From contig NC_019673.1 in NCBI RefSeq assembly GCF_000328705.1, forward strand, positions 372,001 to 436,000: DNA of 64,000 nt. Direction: 5' to 3'. The stretch's first letter is position 1, and each line of letters starts with the position of its first letter. Positions 18,368 to 24,993 of the stretch are shown here, in pieces. The translations under genes and the position numbers were made by a program. The notes below the pieces were generated by a model. The model did no database searches and had not been told where the DNA came from. It was given only the letters and a program-made list of their open reading frames with translations. The stretch is from Saccharothrix espanaensis DSM 44229. GTDB lineage: Bacteria > Actinomycetota > Actinomycetes > Mycobacteriales > Pseudonocardiaceae.

Positions 18368-19303
18368 ATGACCGTCCGTAACGCGATGCTCGGCGCGGTG
18401 GCCGCCGTGACGGCCGTCGCCCTCGCCGCCTGCGGCGGCTCGCCTGCCTCCCCGACCGCCGACGGCAAGATCAAGGTCGTCGCCTCGACCAACGTCTGGG
18501 GCAGCGTGGTCAAGGCCGTGGGCGGCGACGCGGTCGAGGTCAGCGCGATCATCAACGACCCGTCCGGCGATCCGCACTCGTACAACAGCAAGCCGTCCGA
18601 CGTGGCCGCGGTGAAGGACGCGCAGCTGGTCATCTTCAACGGCGGCGGCTACGACGACTTCTTCGCCACGCTGCTCACCACCGACACCGAGAAGGCCAAG
18701 AAGATCGAGACCTTCCCGCTGTCGGGCAAGATCGACTCGCACTCGCACGAGGAGCCGCCGGCGAGCGAGGAGCCGCACGACCACGAGGTCAACGAGCACG
18801 TCTGGTACGACCTGGACACCGTCCGCAAGGTCGCCGACCAGGCCGCCGCCGACCTGTCCGAGATCGCGCCGGACAAGAAGGCCGCCTTCACCGACAACGC
18901 CGCCGAGTTCGGCCGCAAGGTCGAGGAGCTCCACCAGAAGCTCGACGGCGTCGGCAAGGGCAAGAAGGTGCTGCAGACCGAACCGGTCGCGCACTACCTG
19001 CTGGAGGCCGCCGGCGTCGAGGACGTCACCCCGGAGACGTTCAGCAAGGCCGTCGAGGGCGAGACCGACATCCCGGCCGCCGCCCTCGCCGATGTCACCC
19101 GACTGGTGGACGAGAAGCAGGTCGCGGCGGTCGTGGACAACGTGCAGACCGAGAACACGGCGGTCAAGCAGGTGGTCGAGAAGGCCGGCAGGGCGGGCGT
19201 CCCGGTCGTGGCCGTCACCGAGACGCTGCCCGAGGGCGTCACGGGTTACCTTGACTGGATGACGAAGCAGGTGGACGCGTTGGCGCAGGCGCTCCGCGGA
19301 TGA
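18368..19303 (+). CDS. znuA: zinc ABC transporter substrate-binding lipoprotein ZnuA
   Basis: A 311-residue cluster A-I metal-binding lipoprotein. The lipobox VALAAC is followed by the metal site: His in SGDPHSYNSKPSD, His in NEHVWYDLDTV, His in EPVAHYLLEAAG, and an acidic residue near the C-terminus. A His/Glu-rich loop (DSHSHEEPPASEEPHDH) precedes the second ligand, a feature of zinc rather than manganese carriers. GAGGAG precedes the ATG. The stop overlaps the next start (ATGA). Confidence 0.92.
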   Translation: MTVRNAMLGAVAAVTAVALAACGGSPASPTADGKIKVVASTNVWGSVVKAVGGDAVEVSAIINDPSGDPHSYNSKPSDVAAVKDAQLVIFNGGGYDDFFATLLTTDTEKAKKIETFPLSGKIDSHSHEEPPASEEPHDHEVNEHVWYDLDTVRKVADQAAADLSEIAPDKKAAFTDNAAEFGRKVEELHQKLDGVGKGKKVLQTEPVAHYLLEAAGVEDVTPETFSKAVEGETDIPAAALADVTRLVDEKQVAAVVDNVQTENTAVKQVVEKAGRAGVPVVAVTETLPEGVTGYLDWMTKQVDALAQALRG

Positions 19304-20118
19304 CCGCACAGGTGAGCGACAAGTCCGTGCGGGGCGCGGTGGCCCTGCGCGGGGCGCGACTGTCCTACGGGGACCGGGTGCTGTGGGACGGGCTGGACCT
19401 CGACGTGGCCCCCGGCGAGTTCGTCGCCGTGCTGGGGCCCAACGGGTCGGGCAAGACGAGCCTGATGCGCGTGCTGCTGGGCCTGCAACCGCTGTCCGCG
19501 GGCACGGTGGAGGTGGCCGGCGGCAACCGGCGCATCGGCTACGTCCCGCAGCAGCGCGCGCTGGACACGTCGCTCACCCTGCGCGGCCGGGACCTGGTCG
19601 GCTTCGGCCTCGACGGCCACGACTGGGGCATCGGCTGGCGCAACCGGAAACGACGACGCGCCGAAGTGGACAGCGCGCTGGCCGCGGTCGGCGCGACCCG
19701 CTACGCCGACGAGCCGGTCGGCCTGCTCTCCGGCGGCGAGCAGCAGCGGCTGCGGGTGGCGCAGGCGCTGGTCGGCGACCCCCGGGTGCTGCTGTGCGAC
19801 GAACCCCTGCTCTCGCTCGACCTCGCGCACCAGCGGGTGGTCAGCGACCTGATCGACCGGCGGCGGCGGGCGGCGGACACCGCCGTGCTGTTCGTCACCC
19901 ACGAGATCAACCCGGTCCTGCCGCTGGTCGACCGGGTGCTGTACCTGGTGGACGGCCGGTTCCGGATCGGCGCGCCGGCCGACGTGATGACGTCGGCCAC
20001 GCTGTCGGAGCTGTACCGCACGAACGTCGAGGTGGTCCGCGTGCGCGACCAGATCCACGTGGTCGGCGCACAGCACGTGTGCGAGGACGAGCCGCACCAC
20101 GTGGCGGATGAGGACTGA
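19300..20118 (+). CDS. znuC: zinc ABC transporter ATP-binding protein ZnuC
   Basis: A 272-residue ATPase with Walker A GPNGSGKTS, signature LSGGEQQRLRVAQAL, Walker B VLLCDEPLLSLDL and H-loop FVTHEINPVLP. It overlaps znuA by 4 nt and znuB by 1 nt, so all three products are made together. The C-terminus is slightly His/Asp-rich (DEPHHVADED). Confidence 0.93.
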   Translation: MTAQVSDKSVRGAVALRGARLSYGDRVLWDGLDLDVAPGEFVAVLGPNGSGKTSLMRVLLGLQPLSAGTVEVAGGNRRIGYVPQQRALDTSLTLRGRDLVGFGLDGHDWGIGWRNRKRRRAEVDSALAAVGATRYADEPVGLLSGGEQQRLRVAQALVGDPRVLLCDEPLLSLDLAHQRVVSDLIDRRRRAADTAVLFVTHEINPVLPLVDRVLYLVDGRFRIGAPADVMTSATLSELYRTNVEVVRVRDQIHVVGAQHVCEDEPHHVADED

Positions 20119-20957
20119 TGGAGAACTTCTTCAACCTCCCGTTGACCTTCGAGCTGCTCGGCTACGGCTTCGTGCAGCAGATGCTGGTCGCGGGGGCCGT
20201 GCTGGGCGTGGTGGCGGGGCTGCTCGGGCCGCTGGTGGTGACCCGCAAGATGGCGTTCGCCGTGCACGGCACGTCGGAACTCGCCTTCACCGGCGGCGCG
20301 GCGGCGCTGCTGGTCGGTGTCGGGGTCGGCTACGGCGCGCTGGCCGGCTCGGTGGTCGCGGCGCTGCTGCTGGGGCTGCTGTCCCGGCGCGACTCCGACC
20401 GGGACTCGGTGATCGGCGCGATCCTGGCGTTCGGGCTGGGCCTGGGCGTGCTGTTCCTGTTCATGTACAAGGGCCGGTCGGCCAACAAGTTCGGCTTGCT
20501 CACCGGGCAGATCGTGAGCGTGGGCTCGACCGACCTGTGGCTGCTGATCGGCGCGTCGGTCGCGGTGCTGGCGGTGCTGGCGTTCATCTACCGGCCGCTG
20601 CACTTCGCGTCGGTGGACGCGGGCGTGGCGACGGCGCGGGGCGTCCCGGTGCGCACGCTGGCCGTCGTCTTCGCGGTGCTGGTGGGCATCGCCACGGCGT
20701 TGAGCGTGCAGATCGTCGGCGCGCTCCTGGTGCTGTCGTTGATGATCACGCCCGCCGCCGCGGCGGGCCGGGTCACCGCGTCGCCGGTGAAGGCGACCGT
20801 GCTGGCCGTGGTGTTCGCGGAGATCGCCGTGCTGCTGGGGATCCTGCTGTCGCTCGCGCCCGGCGTGCCGGTGAGCGCGTTCGTCACGGCGGTGTCCTTC
20901 CTGATATACCTCGTATGCCGAGCTTTCGGCGGCTCGCGGAGCCGCGTGGACGCCTGA
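20118..20957 (+). CDS. znuB: zinc ABC transporter permease ZnuB
   Basis: A 279-residue ABC-3 family permease with about eight hydrophobic helices. Typical segments are PLVVTRKMAFAVHGTSELAFTG and ALLVLSLMITPAAAA. The ATG overlaps the znuC stop (TGATG). It completes the zinc uptake operon. An inverted repeat follows before the GntR gene. Confidence 0.92.
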   Translation: MENFFNLPLTFELLGYGFVQQMLVAGAVLGVVAGLLGPLVVTRKMAFAVHGTSELAFTGGAAALLVGVGVGYGALAGSVVAALLLGLLSRRDSDRDSVIGAILAFGLGLGVLFLFMYKGRSANKFGLLTGQIVSVGSTDLWLLIGASVAVLAVLAFIYRPLHFASVDAGVATARGVPVRTLAVVFAVLVGIATALSVQIVGALLVLSLMITPAAAAGRVTASPVKATVLAVVFAEIAVLLGILLSLAPGVPVSAFVTAVSFLIYLVCRAFGGSRSRVDA

Positions 20958-21024
20958 CCACGGCTGTCCACTGGGTGGGACAGCGACCCGGTGGCGGAAC
21001 GGGTCGGGCCCGCGCGGGCACCCG

Positions 21025-21054
21025 CAGGTCAGCGCCCGCACCCCCGCTGACCTG
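21025..21054 (+). terminator. inverted repeat after znuB
   Basis: A perfect 10-bp stem CAGGTCAGCG / CGCTGACCTG with a 10-nt loop, 68 nt past the znuB stop. It is probably the operon terminator, although its place before the GntR promoter also allows a regulatory role. Confidence 0.55.
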
Positions 21055-21063
21055 GGTGGCGTA

Positions 21064-21079
21064 ACCGTCGCGCAACGGT
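21064..21079. promoter_or_regulatory. candidate operator before the GntR gene
   Basis: ACCGT and ACGGT arms 6 nt apart, about 20 bp upstream of the -10-like CAGACT, consistent with autoregulation. The arms are short. Confidence 0.3.
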
Positions 21080-21098
21080 CCGTTCGTCGTCGGTGACC

Positions 21099-21104
21099 CA
21101 GACT
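21099..21104 (+). promoter_or_regulatory. candidate -10 box of the GntR gene
   Basis: CAGACT ends 7 nt before ATG 21112, the same hexamer and spacing as at 3541-3546. It suggests a leaderless message. Confidence 0.4.
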
Positions 21105-21111
21105 GCTCGCC

Positions 21112-21888
21112 ATGGACGTGGGCAGCAGGGAGCAGGGCGCGCCGGACCGGCGGTGTCGCGCCGACCGGGCGCGGCAGGCCGCCGACGTGATCCGCCGGCA
21201 GGTCGTGGGCCGCGCCTTCCCGGACGGCGTGCTGCCCGACGAACTCGTGCTCGCCGCCGAGTTCGGGGTGTCCCGCAACGCCCTGCGCGAGGCCCTCGAC
21301 CTGCTCCGCGAAGAGGGCCTGATCGACCGCGTCCCCGGCGTGGGCACCGTCGTGGTGGGCGAGAAGTACCCGCACGGCCTGGACCGGCTGATGGGGCTCG
21401 CCGAGGTGCTGCACGAGCACGGCGAGGTCACCAACGACATCCGCGCCGCCGGCCCGATCCGGCCGCCTTCCTCGGTGGCGCGACGCCTTCGGCTCGCCGA
21501 CGGCGAGCACGTCGTCTACGTCGAGCGGTTGCGCCGGCTCAACGGCCTGCCGCTCTCGCTGGACCTGACCTACCTGGCGATGGACGTCGGCCTGCCGCTG
21601 CTGGACGAGGACCTCCGCCACCGGGACATCTTCTCGCTGATCGAGCAGACCTCCGGCCGGCGGCTCGGCACCGCCGCGGTGACGCTGGAGGCCGTCAACG
21701 CCGACCTGCACGCCTCCACCGTGCTGGAAGTGCCGCGCGGCGCGGCACTGCTCGTGGTGGAACGCCTGAGCCACTTCGCCGACGGGCGTCCCGTCGACCT
21801 CGAGTTCATCCGCCTGCGCGGCGACCGGCTCACGATGAGCACCGTGCTGAACCGCGTCGGCTCCGTCGCCGCAGGCTCGGGCGCCTGA
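21112..21888 (+). CDS. GntR family (HutC/UTRA-type) transcriptional regulator
   Basis: A 258-residue regulator. The N-terminal winged helix-turn-helix (about 20-90) has LPDELVLAAEFGVSRNALRE and LIDRVPGVGTVV. The C-terminal UTRA-like ligand domain runs to the end (YVERLRRLNGLPLSLDLTYL, FIRLRGDRLTMST). It lies 97 nt upstream of, and in the same direction as, the ferredoxin-ABC-flavoprotein operon, so it is the likely pathway-specific regulator; the ligand is unknown. Confidence 0.87.
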   Translation: MDVGSREQGAPDRRCRADRARQAADVIRRQVVGRAFPDGVLPDELVLAAEFGVSRNALREALDLLREEGLIDRVPGVGTVVVGEKYPHGLDRLMGLAEVLHEHGEVTNDIRAAGPIRPPSSVARRLRLADGEHVVYVERLRRLNGLPLSLDLTYLAMDVGLPLLDEDLRHRDIFSLIEQTSGRRLGTAAVTLEAVNADLHASTVLEVPRGAALLVVERLSHFADGRPVDLEFIRLRGDRLTMSTVLNRVGSVAAGSGA

Positions 21889-21904
21889 AGTCGGCGCCTT
21901 CCCT

Positions 21905-21916
21905 CGCGGATCCGCG
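21905..21916. promoter_or_regulatory. 12-bp palindrome CGCGGATCCGCG before the ferredoxin gene
   Basis: A perfect palindrome 69 nt upstream of the ferredoxin ATG, with a second GGCGGATCC at 21923-21931. It is a possible binding site for the adjacent GntR regulator. Confidence 0.35.
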
Positions 21917-21984
21917 AACGTCGGCGGATCCACCCAGTCCAGGCACCGACGCGCCCTCGCGCGTCGAGAGAGGAGCTACGAGCA

Positions 21985-22212
21985 ATGGCTCTGGTGAACA
22001 ACCGCGTCGACGTGCCCGTGACCATTGATGAATCCCGGTGCATCGACGGCTGCCGGCTGTGCGTGGACATGTGCCCGCTGGACTCGCTGGCCATCCACCC
22101 GGACACCAACAAGGCGTACATGCACGTGGACGAGTGCTGGTACTGCGGTCCGTGCGCCGCGCGCTGCCCGACCGGCGCGGTCGAGATCAACATGCCCTAC
22201 CTGCTGCGGTGA
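21985..22212 (+). CDS. 2x[4Fe-4S] ferredoxin, AsfB/AprB-like
   Basis: A 75-residue electron carrier. The second cluster motif is the canonical CxxCxxCxxxCP (CWYCGPCAARCP). The first reads CIDGCRLCVDMCP, with three rather than two residues between the first two cysteines, a spacing that may tune its potential. It starts with a strong GAGAGGAG ribosome site. It opens the five-gene operon, and its natural partner is the flavoprotein at 24993-27632, an AprA/AsfA-like enzyme. From memory, AsfA and AsfB are a reductase-ferredoxin pair needed for arylsulfonate desulfonation in Pseudomonas. Confidence 0.88.
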   Translation: MALVNNRVDVPVTIDESRCIDGCRLCVDMCPLDSLAIHPDTNKAYMHVDECWYCGPCAARCPTGAVEINMPYLLR

Positions 22213-22223
22213 GGGGGACGGCG

Positions 22224-23564
22224 ATGCGCAGGCTGCTGACCGCCGCACTGGTGGCCGGGTCGCTGACCGCGTGCGGCACGGGCTCCGCCGCGGGCGACGC
22301 CGTGCCGGTCGTGATCGGGTACCAGTCCAAGACCATCAACACGGTGACCGCCGGAACCCTGTTGCGCGAGAGGGGTTTCTTCGAGCAGCGGTTGCGGGAG
22401 CTGGGCCGGCGCACCGGCAAGCGGTACGAGGTGACCTGGCAGGACTACGACACCGGCGCGCCGATCACCGCCCAGATGATCGCCGGCAAGGTCGACATCG
22501 GCTCGATGGGCGACTTCCCGTTGCTGATCAACGGCTCGCGCACGCAGGGGCAGGGCGACGAGGGCACCCGGATGGTCTCGGTCACCGGCTACAACGCGCG
22601 CGGCGCGCTGAACATGGTCGTGGTGCGGCCCGATTCGACCGCGCGGACGCTCGCCGACCTCAAGGGGCAGCGGGTGTCGGCCAGCGTCGGGTCGGCCGGG
22701 CACGGCACGCTGGTCCGCGCGCTGGGCGGCGTCGAGGTGACGGTGGAGAACCAGCAGCCCTCCGTGGGCGCGTCGGCGTTGCAGGGCGGCGGGGTGGCGG
22801 CGTTGTCGCAGTTCGTCGCCTGGCCCGGCCAGCTCGTGTTCGACAAGCAGGCCAAGCTGCTCTACGACGGCGCGGCGCTGGACTTCCCGACGTTGCACGG
22901 GGTCGTGGTGCGCAAGCCGTTCGCCACCGCCCGGCCCGACGTGCTGGCGGAGTTCCTGCGCGCTCAGCTCGACGCCACCCGGTACCTGCACGCGAACCCG
23001 TTGGCGGCGGCCGAATCCGTGGCGGCGGCGACCGGCCTGCGGCCCGAGGTGGTCTACCTCTACAACGGCCCCAACGGCATCGCCACCTTCGACCTGTCGC
23101 TGAAGTCCGTGCTGCGCAGGGCGTTGAAGGACGACGTCCCGTTCCTGAAGTCCATCGGCAACATCGAGGAGCTCGACGTCGACCGCTTCGTGGACGACGG
23201 CCCGCTGCGCGCCACGGGTTTCGAGACCACCGAGGAGCTGACCAACCCGGCGCGGATCACCGGCACCGACAGCGCGTGCGGCGTCGAGGTGTCCGACTCG
23301 GCCGCGGCCGGCGAGGTGTGGTTCGAGGGCGAGACCGCGACCCGGCCCGCGGCCACCCCGGACTGCCTGCTCAAGCAGGTCAAGCAGGCCGGGAAGAAGG
23401 TCCGCGCGGCCTACGTGCCGGACGCCGCGACCGGCACCCGGTGGTTCGCCGAGCACGCCCACTGGGTGCGCGTGAACGGCGGGCTGCTGCCGTTCACGAC
23501 CGAGGCCGCGGCGGCGGCCCGGGGCGCGGTGCTGACCTACGAGCAAGCCCTGGCGGGCGCGTGA
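22224..23564 (+). CDS. SsuA/TauA-type substrate-binding lipoprotein with C-terminal NosL-like domain
   Basis: A 446-residue lipoprotein (lipobox GSLTAC). Residues to about 325 match nitrate/sulfonate/taurine binding proteins (VVIGYQSKTINTVTAGTLLRERGFF, DIGSMGDFPLLING, LADLKGQRVSASVGSAGHG). This is about 110 residues longer than the family norm. The extra part (about 350-446) resembles NosL: CGVEV near 352, GEVWFEGE, AYVPDAATGTRWF, AHWVRVNGGLLPFTTEAAAA and RGAVLTYEQAL. NosL proteins are copper-binding accessory lipoproteins of nitrous oxide reductase; the Met of their Cys-x-Met site is Val here. ATG 22224 follows GAGGGGGA. The stop overlaps the permease start (TGATG). Confidence 0.85.
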   Translation: MRRLLTAALVAGSLTACGTGSAAGDAVPVVIGYQSKTINTVTAGTLLRERGFFEQRLRELGRRTGKRYEVTWQDYDTGAPITAQMIAGKVDIGSMGDFPLLINGSRTQGQGDEGTRMVSVTGYNARGALNMVVVRPDSTARTLADLKGQRVSASVGSAGHGTLVRALGGVEVTVENQQPSVGASALQGGGVAALSQFVAWPGQLVFDKQAKLLYDGAALDFPTLHGVVVRKPFATARPDVLAEFLRAQLDATRYLHANPLAAAESVAAATGLRPEVVYLYNGPNGIATFDLSLKSVLRRALKDDVPFLKSIGNIEELDVDRFVDDGPLRATGFETTEELTNPARITGTDSACGVEVSDSAAAGEVWFEGETATRPAATPDCLLKQVKQAGKKVRAAYVPDAATGTRWFAEHAHWVRVNGGLLPFTTEAAAAARGAVLTYEQALAGA

Positions 23565-24334
23565 TGCGCGGCCGGTGGGCGCTCCGGGCGGCGTCGCTCG
23601 CGACCGGGTTGCTGCTGTGGCAGCTGTTGACGGCGACCGGCGCGCGGATCTGGCTGCGCTTCGACCAGCTGCCGACCGTGGTCGAGGTGGCCGGGCGGTT
23701 CGCCGAGCAGGTCCGGGTGCCGGAGTACTACCAGGACCTGGCGAGCAGCCTGGCCCGGATCGGCACCGGGTTCCTGCTGGCGGCGGTGGTCGGCACCGCC
23801 CTCGGTGTCGCGGTGGCCCGGTCCCGGCTGCTCGGCGACCTGGTCGGGCCGCTGCTGGAGGTGGCCCGGCCGATCCCGGCGATCGCGCTGGTGCCCATCG
23901 CCATCCTGCTGTTCCCGACCGACGAGCAGGGGATCGTGTTCATCACGTTCGTGGCCGCGTTCTTCCCGATCCTGGTCAGCACCCGGCACGCGGTGCGCGC
24001 GCTGCCGACCATCTGGGAGGACGCCGTGCGCACGATGGGCGGCGGTCGGTGGCAGGTGCTGGCGAAGGTGGTGCTGCCGGGCACGCTGCCCGGCGTGTTC
24101 GGCGGCCTGTCGGTGGGCATGGGCGTGTCGTGGATCTGCGTGATCTCCGCCGAGATGATCTCCGGCCGGTTCGGCGTCGGCTACCGCACCTGGCAGGCCT
24201 ACACGGTGGTGGACTACCCCGGCGTGATCGTCGGCATGGTCACCATCGGCCTGCTCGGCTGGCTCACGTCGAGCGCGGTCGAGGTGCTCGGCCGCCGGGC
24301 GACCCGCTGGCTGCCCCGGGAGGCGCGGGCATGA
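23564..24334 (+). CDS. ABC transporter permease, SsuC/TauC type
   Basis: A 256-residue membrane protein with about six helices of the binding-protein-dependent transport superfamily. The ATPase-contact loop reads IWEDAVRTMGGGRWQVLAKV, in place of the more usual EAA sequence. The ATG overlaps the preceding stop by one base and its own stop overlaps the next start by four (ATGA). It imports the substrate bound by the lipoprotein, which by family may be a sulfonate, nitrate or a related anion. Confidence 0.9.
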   Translation: MRGRWALRAASLATGLLLWQLLTATGARIWLRFDQLPTVVEVAGRFAEQVRVPEYYQDLASSLARIGTGFLLAAVVGTALGVAVARSRLLGDLVGPLLEVARPIPAIALVPIAILLFPTDEQGIVFITFVAAFFPILVSTRHAVRALPTIWEDAVRTMGGGRWQVLAKVVLPGTLPGVFGGLSVGMGVSWICVISAEMISGRFGVGYRTWQAYTVVDYPGVIVGMVTIGLLGWLTSSAVEVLGRRATRWLPREARA

Positions 24335-24993
24335 GCGTGCGGATCGAGGGCCTGACCGCCGGGTACGGGCGCGCACCCGTGCTGCGCGGGCTGGACCTGG
24401 ACATCGCCGACGGCGAGATCGTCGTGGTGACCGGGCCGTCCGGGTGCGGCAAGTCGACGCTGCTGCGCGCGGTCGCCGGGCTGCTGCCGATCACGGCCGG
24501 CCGGGTGCTGGTCGACGGCGTCGAGGTGCGCGGCACGTCGCGGGAGCGGGCGCTGGTGTTCCAGGACGACGGCCTGCTGCCGTGGCGCACGGCGTTGCGC
24601 AACGTCGAGCTGCCCCTTGCGCTGCAAGGGGTGGCGAAGGCCGAACGGCGGGAGCGGGCGCGCGGCTGGCTGGCCCGGGTCGGGCTGGCCGGGTTCGGCC
24701 GCTACCTGCCGCGCGAGCTGTCCGGCGGGATGCGGCAGCGGGTGCAGTTGGCGCGGACCCTGGCGCAGGCGCCGGGGCTGGTGTTGATGGACGAGCCGTT
24801 CGGCGCGCTGGACGCGCAGACCCGGGCGGCGATGCAGGAACTGGTGGTCGAGGTGCTGCGGGAAACCGGGACGACGACGATCTTCGTGACCCACGACGTG
24901 GACGAGGCGGTGCGGCTGGGCGACCGGGTGGTGGTGCTCGGCGCGGGCGAGGTGGCCGTGCGGCGCGAGGCGATCCTGGCGGTGCTGGGCTGA
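24331..24993 (+). CDS. ABC transporter ATP-binding protein, SsuB/TauB type
   Basis: A 220-residue ATPase with Walker A GPSGCGKST, Q-loop LVFQDDGLLPWRTALRNVELP (the DGLLPW form typical of nitrate/sulfonate/taurine importers), signature LSGGMRQRVQLARTLA, Walker B LVLMDEPFGALDAQTR and H-loop FVTHDVDEAVRLGD. It overlaps both neighbours, so it is part of the coupled operon. Confidence 0.93.
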   Translation: MSVRIEGLTAGYGRAPVLRGLDLDIADGEIVVVTGPSGCGKSTLLRAVAGLLPITAGRVLVDGVEVRGTSRERALVFQDDGLLPWRTALRNVELPLALQGVAKAERRERARGWLARVGLAGFGRYLPRELSGGMRQRVQLARTLAQAPGLVLMDEPFGALDAQTRAAMQELVVEVLRETGTTTIFVTHDVDEAVRLGDRVVVLGAGEVAVRREAILAVLG

